DNA of 64,000 nt from Citrus sinensis (taxonomy: Eukaryota > Streptophyta > Magnoliopsida > Sapindales > Rutaceae): the NCBI RefSeq assembly GCF_022201045.2, contig NC_068557.1, positions 31,783,501 through 31,847,500 on the forward strand, given 5' to 3'. Positions 11,501 to 24,699 of this stretch are shown one piece after another (position 1 is the stretch's first letter; the number at the start of each line of letters is the position of its first letter). The notes beneath the pieces are model-generated. The model searched no databases and was not told the DNA's origin. It worked only from the letters and a program-made list of their open reading frames with translations. The position numbers and the translations under genes were made by a program.

Positions 11501-12199
11501 ATGGTAAATCAATTTTAGTTGTAAATGTACAAGAATAAGATCAAGATGAGAATTTGGGCGAGGATTAAGGAACAATGAGAAATGAGGATGAGATGAGATG
11601 ATCTGGGAAGAAGAGTGAGAGATTTTAGAATATGGGCCAGATTGTTTTTATGTTGCGTTCGGGGGAATTTTTTTTTATAATTTAGCTCATTATAGCGTTT
11701 CAATAAACAATAGGGAGTAAAATGTAAAAGATTAAACAAGTAAATCCTTACTTTTGAAACTGCTTTTTCATTAAATGACACGAGGAAGATTTGAAGTAAT
11801 AAAAAGACAAAATTTAGGGTACCTTACAACTGTTGGAAGGTTGCTGGACTCTTTTTATATTTAAATATATAGTCTAAACTCGCCGACTACTCCATTTAGC
11901 TTCCTTTTCCTTTAATCTAAAACATATATTATTTAAGTATATCTCTAATTGCTAACTTTGTTCTTTTAAACGAATGATTTATTTTGTAAAAATATCATCG
12001 TACTGCATTTTTCTTTTAAAAAATATACACATGGTGCACAAATAAAAGAAAAATTGAAATCAAACTCCAATTCTAATCTCGCTCATTAATAATCTAATTT
12101 CGATAAGAAAGAATTCGAAAAGAAAATTTCAGAAAGAGAGAAAGGGAAGGAAGGAAAAGACAAGTGGTCTATGGATGGTTATATCATTGGGCTTTAAGC

Positions 12200-12324
12200 T
12201 AACTCTGAAGTGGTATAGGCCCGGTGTTGACATTATACTACAAGTAATTCTAAGTTCGATTTAACTCTGAAGTTGTATAGGCCCAGTGTTGACATTATAC
12301 TACAAAGTAATTCTAGATTCGATT
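12200..12324. repeat. 62-bp tandem duplication
   Basis: The unit starting TAACTCTGAAG occurs at 12200 and again at 12262 with a few substitutions (for example GGCCCGGTG versus GGCCCAGTG). It is non-coding. Confidence 0.85.
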
Positions 12325-14775
12325 TTCATGTTTTCTAAAGACACCCATCCCCCTCGCAGGCAAAGCGAATAAACATTGTTGTCATTAGTAGTAACTGTCT
12401 CTGGAGTTGGAGAGTTGGTGAAATTTTAGTCTAGAACTCTGGCCATCGACCATTTTTCAGTGTTTGACATAACAAGCAAAGCAAATTGTATTTATTTGAC
12501 TTGGAGAACTTTTGGTTTATGGGGAATCATTTCAGTTTCAGCAAATTCATTGCGTCAAGGCATCAAAAAATTCCAATTCCATCGGTTGAAACTATAAGTG
12601 CCATCGCACCAAACGCTGCGGAAATAATTGTCTATATATTAATTGATGTTGAATCACAGCAGAGAGTTGATACCATGATTCATCCATTTCAATAATATGT
12701 CAAACACTACAACGTACCCCCACCGACACAGACTTCTTATTTTTCAAAATCGCCCACGTTCAATGTCATTTCTTGGAAATCTTTGCCCTTATTTTTATAA
12801 AAATACCATGACAAAAGAGATAATGAATCATTTTTATTACCCAAGTAAAAATACACGTATAGAAAGTAGGAGGAGCACACGCACATTTATTGCCAATTAT
12901 CGAAGAGTTCTTGAAAGGAAGAAAAGATAAGAGGAGACTACAGCAAGGGTTGACCCAAAAAAGAGGGAAAAAAAAAAAAAAAAAGGCAACGAAGAAAAGG
13001 TCAATTGATTGATATAGTGAAGCACCAAAAACATCATTATTCGCACAATGAAGTCAATAGCACTTCAACTTTATCGGCTTGGAATACTTTTTATTCTTAA
13101 AAGTAACTCCTGAAAGTGAATTGATGATCAATACACATCTATCATCAGTGCCAGTTCGTTCAAATTCATTGATCCTGATATAGAAAGACACTAGCTACGG
13201 GAAATATGAGACTTATTAATAAAGTTATTCCATATATCAGTAGAGTTGTCAGGATTAATTGAAGATGCATATATAATTGACAATGAAAATTACTCGCGCG
13301 TAGATGCAAGTTGGTGATTGAACAATGACGTGATGATGATAAATAGAAGCATGCATCAACTAATGATAAGCTTTCGAAAGTGGAGTCGATAGTGTTATCC
13401 GATATATCTCAATTGAGGTGGTGACATAGGCGTATGTGCTACTAGATTAAATGATCCTTTAATAATTTGGTGTTAATGCCTAGCTAGTAAATGTTAATTA
13501 TTAATGGCTAACATAAGCCGCTGCCATGCACATTTAGGCAGTTGAAATTGACAACACTATACAATAGTACTAGCTAGTTGACGTACGAACATTCAAGTTG
13601 CTTGTTCCAGAAAAGCTTGCTAGCTTGGATTAGCATAGCCGCTTAGTCGACGTCCAGAAGTGATAGACTACACAAATGGCTGCCATGGACCACAAGTTTC
13701 TCCTGAGACAATTAATAATTACTTTAAATGAGGTTAATTAATTTGTTGCGAGTTACATGTAGATGCAATTCGAAAACAGAAAACTACTCCAAACCAAAAA
13801 GAATACAGAAAATGAATATCAATTAGTTAGTCTATGTATATATATGCCAGTCATTTTCTTTCATTGGAGTTTGCTTTGCAATCATAGAGAAAAAAAAAAT
13901 TGTTTAAAATTTCAAGAAAATATATAATATATGCCTAACCTTGAAAATTCTACCACTATTGCCTACCTTGAGTTTGAGTACACATGACCAGTAGTATCAT
14001 AAACAAATTATCATATATCTAGTCTAAGATTATGTACCATTTCTAAAAGACCAGTGGTCCTGGTTCATGCACCGGCACACAATTGAATTTTCATTATGTA
14101 ATTACAGCCATGAATTTTATGTAGAAGTTTATTGAGCAGCCAACCGAAAAATCACTGCCGCTAGACGCTAGTGTAGTGCCAAGAGAATACGAGAGAGAGA
14201 TCTGAATTAGGTGGAAACGTAACATGCATTTTATCATCAAAGTTCCAATAACGTGCAAAACTCTCAATTTAAAATGCGTGATTCGCTCAAATTCACATAA
14301 TATTAATATCCACACAAAGCTTCCACCCAATTAATGCCCGTTAGTTTTAAGTTTTTTTATTAAATCAAATATATATGACGACCATTTGCAATTTGCAAAT
14401 AAGCCACGTAAGAATTTGGTCAATTGAACGATGCCCAACTTTTAATTAATAATACTAATGATCAAATAAATATCCAACCGACCGCGCCACACATACTCTT
14501 CCCATATTCTATGCAAAGGATGTGCCAACAAATACACACAATCCCATCGAATCACTCTCTCTTTCTTAAGCAGCCTACCTTCGTCTTGTCAACTTTTCGA
14601 CTACGGTCCAACATTGGCTTCGTTTCGTTTTCGCTTGTTAAAAGAGGAATTTCATACCTAATTCTTGGATTAATACATGATTTTCTAGAAGAATTTAACC
14701 CTTCTTTTACTAATGCATGCACTATGGAAAAGTGGGAAACCGAAAAGCTAACACGAGAGTAAGAGAGTCAAAGAC

Positions 14776-14776
14776 G

Positions 14777-14806
<30 letters not shown>
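14776..14806. repeat. (GAA)n microsatellite
   Basis: About ten GAA units in a row at the end of a purine-rich stretch. No gene is associated. Confidence 0.9.
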
Positions 14807-14811
<5 letters not shown>

Positions 14812-16728
14812 CCTCATTTATTTTCCAAGGTAATAACAATATTATTACCACATCATTCACTGTCATCTTAATCAATGGAGGTGCTAGATTTAGGTGGGTA
14901 TTGGCAGTTAGTAGTTTATTTCCGGTTAGTGAGGTCAGTTAGGGAATCTACTCATTATTATATTATTGTATTTAAAAAAAATTATATTAGTGTATACATG
15001 TTAATTAATTAATTGTATGGCTAGCTATCCCATATTATCGAATATATTGATTAGAGAAAGAGGAGAGGACCGCTTGATTCGCGTCCCAATTCCCATACAT
15101 AATTCATAAGTTAGTGAATGGGTGTTGAAAGCTTTTAACTTTATATTGTGAGTATTGAAAAAAATATATGGGTTGGGCAACGGCAATTTAATTACCTCGT
15201 ACCTAATTAAAAACTTTATTGATTTACTTAATCTTACCTGCCTAGCAATTTGTTTAAGAAATGAAAAAAGATTTTGATCTTTTCAATATTCAAAGAGGTT
15301 AATTGAGACGCCTTGACGTGCAACAGGAAGTATTAGGTTTAACATTTGCAAATCTGTGGTCATATGTACTTAAAAGATTCAACGACGACGATTAAATTAG
15401 TAATTTGAATCACTAATTCCACTTAAGATAAAATGTAAAGCATATCTATAAGGATATTCATACGGATGGGCGCACATGTGCACCCATGTGCACACTGAGA
15501 ATTAGATTAACAATTGATTGGGCGGAAAAAATTTTCAGGCGGACTTAATCTTGCACGTGCCACACATAGGTGGCACTGGTTGATTTTTATTTTTATTTTT
15601 TACTAGGTGATGATTGCTTTTAATTTTTCAATATTGCTTTGAAATATTGAAATACGATGCATTCTCAAAAGATTGTTCAGTTGGCTTAATTCTTGCAGTG
15701 AAATTAAAAAAAAAATTATGGGTTTGAGTCAGAGGGGAATGCGTCTAATTTAGGTTGGGGGCAGAGGCAAGTACGTTTAATTAAATTGGAGAGAGATGGG
15801 TGCAATGTAAATTAAAATATATATGTAACTTAAAACACTACTTATTTAATTATTAATCATGTGATCTTGTTAAACATAAATTATATAGTTTTGAAGTGAA
15901 GGTCTAGATTCGATGATAAGAAAAAGTCTTAGGAAGATTCCGGTCTTAAGAATGTGACTGATTTAACAATAATAAAATATGACAGGTAGAGGTCCAGCCT
16001 AACCTTCTACTATCTTAGTGGTTTCAATAAAATAATAATAATAATAATAGAAGTAATAGAGGAATGTGATTGATTGACCAATCGGTGAACTATTTCACTA
16101 ATTAACTAATATTGCGGAAAATTTAATTATATATATTTCATATGCTACTTTGAATGGTAAATTTTCTTAATCATAATAATTGAGTAATGATGATTGATTT
16201 GATAAAACTGGGACTCAAAAATACTGGCCAAACTACGCAAAAAAGATCAACTAAAAGTAATGACACTGAATATCTTGAGTTATTTTCTTTCTGATGTTGC
16301 GCCATGTGCCATCTGTTAACTACGACAATTATTGATTGCCAACTAATCCATGCTGAAATAATAGAATAATTAAGCCAAAACTACACTAATTAATCAGTTT
16401 ATGACGGGCTAACAGTATGTTGCATGCGATACAAAATCCCAAGTGCTAACCAAGTGAGTTCCTCGTGTCGTGGATTGCAACCATTTGTTATCCTTATATT
16501 TGGTTTGATTATGGATAATCCTCTCAAGTATAAAATATATTACATATCAAAAGCTTCTCCCATGTAGTGGTTTCCAAAATCAATCATTAATAAAGGATTA
16601 AGCTCTCACAATTCTTAACTAGTACCAAAGATAAGATTATAAAAGAGTTTTGTCCTTAAAGCCAGTAAAAAAAAAGAAAGAAAAACAAAGAAATAAATTA
16701 AGAACCAAAACCTTAATCTAGATCTTAA

Positions 16729-17452
16729 TGGTCCGTTTACTTCATGGAATGGAAATGGGGTGGAATGGGAATGAGGAATGAGAATTACATTTCAATATTT
16801 ACTTGGCAAAAATAAATGGGAATGTGAATGTGTTGGAATGCCATTGATGTGTTTACTTGGCAAAATAAATGGGAATGAGAAATAGGAATGAGAATCAATT
16901 TACCAAAATACCCATAGTATTAATAATTAATAAAAATAATTAATTTATCATTATTAACAATATTATCATTATTGTTGTTATTATTACTAATAAAAATAAT
17001 ATTAACAATAATTAATAATAACTAAAATAATAAAGTTAATAAAATTTAATAATAATATATTATCATTATTAACATTTATTATTATTATTAAATTTTATTT
17101 ATTTTATTATTTTATTTATTATTAATTATTGTTATTATTATTTTTATTAATATTATCATTATTAACATTTATTAATATTATTTTTTAATTAATATTATTT
17201 TATATCTAGATAATGAAAATTACATTATTATTATTATTATTATTATTCAATTTTATTAACTTTATTATTTTAGTTATTATTAATTATTGTTGTTATTTTT
17301 TATTAATAATAACAACAACAACAACAACAACAATAATGATAATATTGTTAATAATGATAAATTAATTATTTTTATTAATTATTATTTTTATTGTTAATAA
17401 TGATAATATTAATAAAAAAATAATAATAATAACTAAAATAATAAAGTTAATA

Positions 17453-17490
<38 letters not shown>

Positions 17491-17738
17491 GCATTTAAAA
17501 TAATAAAATCAATTGTGATTTGAATGAAGGTAATTTAGGAAATATGAAAAAATTATAGGGATATAAAAGTAAACATATATTCCATTTTCATTCCCAACTC
17601 TCCCATGGGAATGAGATTCTCATTCCTTATTCTCAAATTATGTGGGACTTACACATTTTATTCTCATTCACAAATTATATTTTGCCAAATAAACATGAGT
17701 TTCATTCACATTCCTCATTTCATGAAGTAAACACACTA
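16729..17738. mobile_element. Harbinger/Tourist-like MITE with TAA target duplication
   Basis: The left end is TGGTCCGTTTACTTCATG. The right end, read on the minus strand, is TAGTGTGTTTACTTCATG; 15 of 18 bases match. Similarity continues inward (GGAATG-rich left arm, CATTCC-rich right arm) for well over 100 bases. TAA flanks both ends (16726-16728 and 17739-17741), the 3-bp TWA duplication typical of PIF/Harbinger elements. There is no transposase frame, so it is non-autonomous. The centre (about 16920-17490) is an expanded ATT/TAATAA-rich tract with several pure microsatellite runs, which accounts for the large size of about 1 kb. Confidence 0.8.
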
Positions 17739-19852
17739 TAAGTGTACATTGAAATATTACTCAAAACAAGAGCCATTATTGCATCCAAGTGTTACTTTGC
17801 TAAGAGGTAATACCGTTGTCCCCATTCTGCAAAGCCACTTGGTGGATTGTCAATGTCACACCAATCAAGTAAGTTGTGTGAAAATTGCCATATGACTAAA
17901 GAACTGTCACTTCTTTAACAAGTGGGATTGCAGCATTTTTCAAACCAGACAATTTGCTAAATAATTTGCTTCTGCAAGTAGAAATAAGAGTGCATGATCA
18001 TCTAAAAGAAAGTATTTGCCAAGCCCAGAAACTAATTGGATGCTTTTTTCGTAGACAATCACAACTATCTGCAAGTTGCGTTCTGGATTGGTTAATGGTT
18101 ATTGAATGAACGTCGAAGACTCAACATCAGCCTGTCATGGTGCTTAACTAATGGCAAAGCGACCCCATTCCCTAATCCTGCGGAATTTTTTGTAAGTTGC
18201 AATGATAATCATCTATTCTATTTGTAAAGCCAAGCGACAACTTATAGCAAGTTGCATAAATGGACACCAAAAAGCATCATGCAAAAACACATACATAATG
18301 CTATTATTATAAAGTACGTGCTACCTAGTTAAAATCAAATTGTGATAAGAAATGCTTTTAACTATAATAGTTCCAATCTAGATTGATCAGCTTCGATTAT
18401 AATTCCAACAGCTTTCTCCTTGCATCTGCTCAATCAGATATTCTAGGTGAAAGGAGATTGGATTGATGAAAAGTGGGGATTGAATTTGGACATTGCAATT
18501 GCACTTGTAATTTATACTGTGAAAAATAAAGAAAAAACAAATGAAAATCCCATCTCAATTCTAAAGGTGTATATATATATATATATAGTTATGATATGAT
18601 TCGATCAAGCAATAGCTTTTTAGCATGATAATTATTAAGTTCAGTGAGGTGATCGAGCCGCTCACCTACTGTCATGTAAATTAAATTAATTAAAGAAAAA
18701 ATGCCAACCATGCAATCTTCCTATTTATTTAAAAAAGAAGAAGATATCGCTCAGTATATGTCTGCAATTAATTGAATGTAGCCATTGCATATAATTAGCT
18801 TATGATGAATATTACACTCTTTTATATATTGTATGTACATCTATGGCCTCAATCTTAATTAATTAGACTAGCCTAACCATTCAACAATCAGGTGATTATC
18901 ATCATCAGATATAAAATACTCTTTTGAATAATGTAAAATCACGTTAATTATTAGGTTTTACCTAACTCAAATGTCCTTCTAGCTAGCTTTTTGTTTTTTT
19001 GCTTTCCCTAGACTTTTATCAAGATAAACGACATCGCGGATGCACTATTCTTATCTCTAATACGAATTAAAATAATATTTAAAAAGGGATTTAGAAGCTA
19101 ATCTAATACAAATTAAATGACTAAAAAAACAAAAAAAGCATATGGGAAGTTTTATTATTATTTCTATTGACGATCATAAAGAAAATTTTATGTATTTGCA
19201 TTTGCGGCTTGAGAGTCATCCGTGACATTAGGGAGGGATTAAATTCTATTTTGTTAATCAAAATATAAGCAGATAAAAGTAGATCGAAAAGGACATGTTT
19301 CATGAGTAGACCATTGGACGTTTGATCAGTTTTTTAGATCTCAAGATAATGAGTGAGTTGTTTTGATTTAATTTAAGGGAGATAAAATCTTCACATCAAA
19401 AACTGATAATATGAGGAGATGTACATTGTTGTACATAATTAAGATATCTAACTTTCACTTTCCTGCGCAATACGGTAAGCAGATACTTTTTAAAAACAGG
19501 TGTTTTAGTCTTTTCCAATAATTAAGCCCTACGCAACAAAACTCTAATAATTTTGTGAATTAAGGGAATCAAATGGGTTCATAAGATATGTAAGTTACTG
19601 TAACACAAAAAGTTATCACATTCATATCAATATTGATTATATCAGGGTGCGTATCGATATCTATGTGCGTGTTACCACAACACATTTTTTTTTTTTTTTC
19701 TCTTTTGGGGACCATTGTCGGTTTCTTAATTATCAACAAGAACAAACAAGAGGAGAAAAGTTAACTAGGCAATCCAAATCAGAAGTTACATAATCTATAC
19801 ATTTTTTATTTACGTTAATTATAATACAAGAATGAAGGGTGATATATCATTT

Positions 19853-20041
19853 TCATCCTTCTTTGTCTGGTGGCCCTCTACGGTGATTCCGTTGGACCGC
19901 AGCAAGAAACTCGTAGAGGACAGTTGCTAAAATACAAAAAAAAAAAAAAGATAACACCATCAGCCATCTTTTCCCACCACGGGCATTAATATTAATGGCA
20001 TCATCTTTCACATTGAAGGTTACGCTTGCAATTGGATTCAT
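19853..20041 (-). CDS. Orphan small ORF with one hydrophobic helix
   Basis: 62 codons from ATG at 20041. There is a polar N-terminus (MNPIASVTFNVKDD), a basic patch (ARGGKRW), a hydrophobic helix (LMVLSFFFFCILATVLYEFL) and a basic, Pro-containing tail (RNHRRGPPDKEG). The FFFF run is encoded by a 13-base T tract that ends in TGTATTTTAG, which also resembles an intron 3' end, so the frame may instead be an exon plus an intron remnant. I know no homologue. It could be a small secreted or membrane peptide or a chance frame. Confidence 0.3.
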   Translation of the reverse strand: MNPIASVTFNVKDDAININARGGKRWLMVLSFFFFCILATVLYEFLAAVQRNHRRGPPDKEG

Positions 20042-20804
20042 TTTGTTTCACGTAGATAGGTAATTTGGGGACCTCTCAATTAAATGCTGTGCCGTTTCAG
20101 TGCTGATAAGTATCAAAACGTTATTTTCTTTGATGTTAGATATAAAAATTTTCGGGCCGGTATTTAAGATAATACTGATCATTGAGAAGTGCCCTACGTA
20201 TTGATCTAGCTTGGTAATTTGCTGCATATTTCAATTAATATTTTCAGCGATCACGTCCTTAAAACATATTTCATTCTTGAAGTTTCATCAGTAAGACAGT
20301 AACTAAGTCTTCAATCATTAGTAAGTTCAATATAAAATTATTTCATTCAGGGCGGTTATAAATGAATGCTACACTAACTAAGATGTGAGCCTATAAATTA
20401 CAAAACATTAATTTATCAAATAATCAAGGTCGGTGCCGCATGCGACATTCATCATAAACTGTTTTAGTGAGTGATTAGCCAAAGGAAGAAGAAGAATTTT
20501 TCTTTTTCTAAAGTCGAAAAAATGTAAATAAATAGATGTCAGTTAGGATTGCGGAAGTCGCAGACAAAGATGGGGCCAGGGGTAATGGATGTTGAATTGT
20601 TGATAGAAAGAGAAAATAGGGCTTTTCAACAGGCCATTGCTGTGTCGTATCATGTGTATGTGTATGAAATTTGAAAATGAATGTTTTTTTTTTCCTTTTT
20701 TTTAAATTTATCTTACGTTGAGAAACACAGAAAGAGAAGAAGGCGTGTGGGGCTACTTAGTGATGTGACCTAGATTTCGTGGTCGAAAGGAAGTGGAAAA
20801 CGGT

Positions 20805-20812
20805 CACGTGGG
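20805..20812 (+). promoter_or_regulatory. G-box/ABRE (CACGTGGG) upstream of NCED
   Basis: CACGTG at 20805-20810 followed by GG, about 630 bases above the probable NCED transcription start. ACGTGG-core sites bind ABF/bZIP factors. A role in NCED control is inferred. Confidence 0.4.
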
Positions 20813-21314
20813 TACTGGGTGGGAGGGGTCTCCGTTTTAGTCTTAGAAGTAGAGGGCAAAACGCGGAAATAGAAGATATAACAACAATAATAATTAATAA
20901 GGGCTTTCTAAGTTACATTTTATTAAACTATTATTTAATTAAAATACTTAAAAAATAAGTAATATGAGAGATGGATCATGTAATTTGTTTATTATTTTAA
21001 TTGAACTGTAAATTATAATAAATGTAACTTAACAAGTTCCTAATAATAATAACAACAAGAAGTAATAACAATTATAGAACCTTTTTTTTTTTTTTTTGCA
21101 AGAATTATTGAACAAGTTGAGCATCAATTGGAGTGTTTGATTTTTTTCACTGTTCCTTTCTGTGGGCATGACTGTGTCTCTGACTCTAACTCTCACTCTT
21201 ATTGGCCCTTAATTTTAGGATCCCTCCAATTATTTTACTTTCTTTTTATTGTCTAAAAAGAAAAAAAGGGCTTTTTCTGATGTCAATCCTCAAGTGCCCT
21301 TTCCACAAATGCAC

Positions 21315-21320
21315 CACGTG
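21315..21320 (+). promoter_or_regulatory. Palindromic G-box CACGTG in NCED proximal promoter
   Basis: ACCACGTGGT is a 10-base perfect palindrome about 90 bases upstream of the TATA-like box. Its position and ACGT core fit a stress or ABA response element. Function is inferred. Confidence 0.5.
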
Positions 21321-21407
21321 GTCTTCTCTGAGATGTCTGAGGTGGACCTCTACTAGAAACAAACGTTTTAATAGACTAAACTCTCTCTTCCCCTTTCCCC
21401 CAACTCT

Positions 21408-21416
21408 ATTTATACC
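21408..21416 (+). promoter_or_regulatory. NCED TATA box
   Basis: TATTTATAC lies about 130 bases before the NCED ATG, preceded and followed by CT-rich sequence typical of plant core promoters. A start site near 21440 would give a CT-rich 5' UTR of about 100 bases. Confidence 0.55.
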
Positions 21417-21538
21417 CTTTATTTTGTTATCTCCCCCAAACTCACTCACTCTCCCTGCTCTCTTCCTCTGCTCTTTCTCTATAGTCTAAACAATACACCA
21501 AACACAAAACTTTCTCCCCAGTCTTGTGCCATATAGCC

Positions 21539-23368
21539 ATGGCTGCTTCTACTACATCACCCAACTCTTGTAGTTGGGGTAAATCTCAAATTCTTAACCC
21601 ATTCTCTTCATCTTTGGTTGACAAGGGCTTCCCAACGAAGTCCATAGCCTTGAAGAAGAAGCCCAACAAATCCTTGAAAGTAGAATCTGCCTTACACTCT
21701 CCTTCAGTCCTTCATTTCCCTAAACAGCCTTACCCGAATCCTGTAATTACCAGACCGGACTCTACAGCAAAACCTGACAACAAGAGCAACAAAAGCCAAG
21801 GACAAACACAGCAATCACAATGGAATCCCCTCCAAAGAGCCGCTGCCATGGCCTTGGACATGGCGGAGAACGCGTTGGTCTCACGAGAGCGCCAACACCC
21901 ACTTCCCAAAACAGCCGACCCACGTGTCCAAATTGGCGGTAACTTCGCTCCGGTGCCGGAACGGCCCGTCCGGCATGGTCTGCCGGTCACTGGCTCCATC
22001 CCCGAATGTATCAACGGCGTTTACCTCCGCAACGGTGCCAACCCATTATTCGAGCCGGTTGCCGGTCACCATTTCTTTGACGGTGACGGCATGGTCCATG
22101 CAGTCACCATCGGTAACGGAAGCGCAAGTTACGCTTGTCGTTTCACAGAGACACAGAGATTAATGCAGGAGAGAGAATTAGGGCGTCCTGTTTTTCCAAA
22201 AGCAATAGGCGAATTACACGGACACAATGGTATTGGGCGTCTCTTGCTTTTCTACGCAAGAGGATTGTTCGGACTCGTTGATCATAAACAAGGCACTGGT
22301 GTGGCAAACGCTGGCTTAGTTTACTTCAATAACAGGCTTTTAGCAATGTCCGAAGATGATCTTCCATACCAAGTACGCATCACTCCTTCTGGGGATCTTG
22401 AAACCGTTGGGCGTTACAATTTTAACCACCAACTTAAGTCAACAATGATAGCTCATCCGAAAGTTGATCCCGTATCAAAGGAGCTTTTTGCTTTGAGTTA
22501 TGATGTTGTTCAAAAGCCTTATTTAAAATACTTTAGATTTTCTGCTGATGGAGACAAATCACCCGACGTAGAGATTCATCTGCCAGTGCCCACCATGATG
22601 CACGATTTCGCTATCACTGAGAATTTTGTGGTGATCCCGGACCAACAAGTCGTTTTCAAGCTCCAAGAAATGATAACGGGTGGCTCTCCGGTGATTTATG
22701 ACAAGAACAAGAAGTCCCGGTTCGGGATTCTTGCAAAGAATGCTAAAGATTCTAACGACATCATCTGGATTGAATCACCGGACACGTTCTGCTTTCACTT
22801 GTGGAACGCTTGGGAGGAGCCGGAAACTGATGAAATTGTTGTCATTGGATCATGCATGACACCTGCTGACTCAATTTTCAACGAGTGTGACGAGAGTCTG
22901 AAGAGTGTTTTATCCGAAATTCGGCTCAATTTAAAGACTGGTGAGTCCACGCGCCGCCAGATTCTCTCGGAGTCTGATCAAGTGAACTTGGAGGCTGGGA
23001 TGGTGAATCGCAACAGCCTTGGTAGAAAAACTCAGTTCGCTTATCTAGCCATTGCGGAGCCATGGCCTAAAGTCTCAGGTTTTGCTAAAGTGGATCTCTC
23101 TTCAGGAGAGGTTAAAAAGTATTTTTACGGCGATAATAAATATGGCGGCGAGCCATTTTTCTTTCCAAGAGATGCTAATAATTCTGAAAATGAAGACGAT
23201 GGTTATATTCTTGCATTTGTTCATGACGAGAAGACTTGGAAATCAGAGCTGCAAATTGTGAATGCCATGAATTTACAGCTTGAAGCTTCGATTAAGTTAC
23301 CTTCGAGAGTACCATACGGTTTTCATGGAACTTTTGTTGACTCCAAGGACTTGGTGAATCAAGCATAA
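21539..23368 (+). CDS. NCED: 9-cis-epoxycarotenoid dioxygenase (NCED), plastid
   Basis: Cleaves 9-cis-violaxanthin or 9'-cis-neoxanthin to xanthoxin in plastids, the committed step of abscisic acid synthesis. The gene is intronless, as is usual for NCEDs. The start is ATG at 21539 ([10 protein letters not shown]), giving 609 residues; the frame is open slightly upstream but without an ATG. A Ser/Lys-rich chloroplast transit region of about 50-60 residues comes first. Next is the amphipathic helix ([20 protein letters not shown]) thought to touch the thylakoid membrane, then the beta-propeller. The four iron-binding histidines are present: H306 (MIAHPK), H355 (MMHDFA), H420 (CFHLWNAW) and H596 (YGFHGTF). 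Their spacing agrees with maize VP14. The conserved ends are [11 protein letters not shown] and SRVPYGFHG. The clade is NCED3/NCED5-like; the exact paralogue is not decided. A G-box and a TATA box lie upstream. Confidence 0.95.
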   Translation: MAASTTSPNSCSWGKSQILNPFSSSLVDKGFPTKSIALKKKPNKSLKVESALHSPSVLHFPKQPYPNPVITRPDSTAKPDNKSNKSQGQTQQSQWNPLQRAAAMALDMAENALVSRERQHPLPKTADPRVQIGGNFAPVPERPVRHGLPVTGSIPECINGVYLRNGANPLFEPVAGHHFFDGDGMVHAVTIGNGSASYACRFTETQRLMQERELGRPVFPKAIGELHGHNGIGRLLLFYARGLFGLVDHKQGTGVANAGLVYFNNRLLAMSEDDLPYQVRITPSGDLETVGRYNFNHQLKSTMIAHPKVDPVSKELFALSYDVVQKPYLKYFRFSADGDKSPDVEIHLPVPTMMHDFAITENFVVIPDQQVVFKLQEMITGGSPVIYDKNKKSRFGILAKNAKDSNDIIWIESPDTFCFHLWNAWEEPETDEIVVIGSCMTPADSIFNECDESLKSVLSEIRLNLKTGESTRRQILSESDQVNLEAGMVNRNSLGRKTQFAYLAIAEPWPKVSGFAKVDLSSGEVKKYFYGDNKYGGEPFFFPRDANNSENEDDGYILAFVHDEKTWKSELQIVNAMNLQLEASIKLPSRVPYGFHGTFVDSKDLVNQA

Positions 23369-23770
23369 GCACGATGGGGAAGGGTTTTTCTTGTTAGTAA
23401 GTTAATTTTGTGAGAAGAGACGAATTTACAAGGGAGAATTTTACCAGAGGGATGTATGCTTTAGATGAGGACAGGTCCCCGGATTCTCCTGGACATTCGT
23501 TTAAAAAAAAAAATTACGTACCTTTTGTTTCTGTTAGGTTTATGTTTATTACAGGACTTTTAGCTATACTAGTTTTTAAGGAACCAAGCTTGTAGCTTTT
23601 GTCTTGTAGGTAGCATTCGAGCTCAGCTGGTTTCTGGTTTGTTTAATTTGTATTTTTACTGTGTCATGTTCTGTGAAAGGAGGAGACACTCTGTCTCGGT
23701 CTCACTGTCTTGAATTGATCAAGAAGATATCTTCCTCTCTTTTACTTGTACTTTCATTCCCTCTTTCCAT
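23369..23770 (+). other. Probable NCED 3' UTR and flank
   Basis: Non-coding sequence of moderate composition after the stop. T-rich elements and TTGTATTTTTACTG near 23650 are compatible with plant polyadenylation. The 61-codon frame here is taken as chance. Confidence 0.45.
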
Positions 23771-23774
23771 ATTA

Positions 23775-23883
23775 CGCCTTAGAAATACTAGGCGTCCTGA
23801 TATTTAAGTTTTAATTAATATGAACATTTATTCGCCTTAGAAATGTTAGGCATCCTATTTTCTAATTAATATGACATTTATTC
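23775..23883. repeat. Diverged tandem repeat of about 55 bp
   Basis: CGCCTTAGAAATACTAGGCG and, about 57 bases later, CGCCTTAGAAATGTTAGGCA start two similar units, each running into ATTAATATG and ACATTTATTC. The GCCT ... AGGC pair in each unit can form a small stem. Confidence 0.7.
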
Positions 23884-24274
23884 ATTAGATGATAGTTGAA
23901 TAATTTTAAAAATTATAAAATCCATCATTCAATAAATAAGTGACATATAACATTGAGACCCAAAAATTGAGATTTCTAATGTTATTATAAAGATAAATAT
24001 TATCATGCTTATTTTTTGTTTAATCTTTCACATTATTTTTTAATTATACTACATTTTACTAATTTTTTATAATTTTTAAAGTAACTTTAATTTGTGATAT
24101 CGTAACCTGGATAATTTAATCATATTACATGTATTTCTTTATAATTAGAAGTCTACCAAACCCTCTAAATTGTGATATCTAACTATTCAGTGGTTACCTC
24201 CAATGTTTTTTTTTTTTTTTAAACCTTGCAAGAGGAAGTTATGTGTAAGCAGCTAAAATAGTACGTTGAAAATA

Positions 24275-24699
24275 GGGAGATTATCAATTATCCTCTATTG
24301 AAATAAGTATATATCATTTATTCCCTTATTGTTTTCATAATATCCAATATCCTGCTGGCACCATAATTTTATAGGATTACTCTTATTTTCAAGTACGCTT
24401 TTATTCATATTGATTATAAATTAAAATAAGAGATTTAATACTAAAAATAAGAAATATAGGTTTTTGTGTGAATAAAAAAATACTAATAATACATTTTTCT
24501 TGTACTTTTTGTAATTTTTTAAATATGTTTTCTTATAATAACTATTATTTTATATTCCCAAAATAGAATATCAAGTAAAGGACCCGTTTATCCTTTCCTT
24601 TCCTTAAATTTTTTGTCTGGGGGATTTTTAAATATTATGCAAATAATAAAGAGACAAGTAGTATATATTGATTTCAGTAGGGGAGTAACTAGCAATCTC
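24275..24699. mobile_element. MITE-like element, copy 1 of a local pair
   Basis: The left end is GGGAGATTATCAATTATCC and the right end finishes GTAACTAGCAATCTC. Both ends carry a second matching inverted block (CTATTGAAATAAGTATATAT on the left; its near complement on the right). The interior aligns with 27849-28282 along its length, including GGCACCATAATTTTATAGG / GGCACCATACTTTTACAAT. No ORF; non-autonomous. Confidence 0.6.

Larger units (their letters stand above)
8564..16725. other. Gene-poor AT-rich region
   Basis: About 8 kb with no coding frame I can support. The open frames (for example 8981-9259 -, 14424-14762 +) are short, AT-rich and without recognisable domains. It holds a GA-rich stretch at 10612-10638, a 62-bp tandem duplication at 12200-12324 and a GAA microsatellite at about 14776-14806. 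A GC-richer patch at about 10640-10710 next to the GA run looks like a leader or promoter of an unknown transcript. Confidence 0.5.
17742..20900. other. Gene-poor AT-rich region
   Basis: No supported multi-exon gene. A (TA)n run lies at about 18569-18587. The only frame with some coding character is the 62-codon one at 19853-20041 (-), listed separately. Confidence 0.5.
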
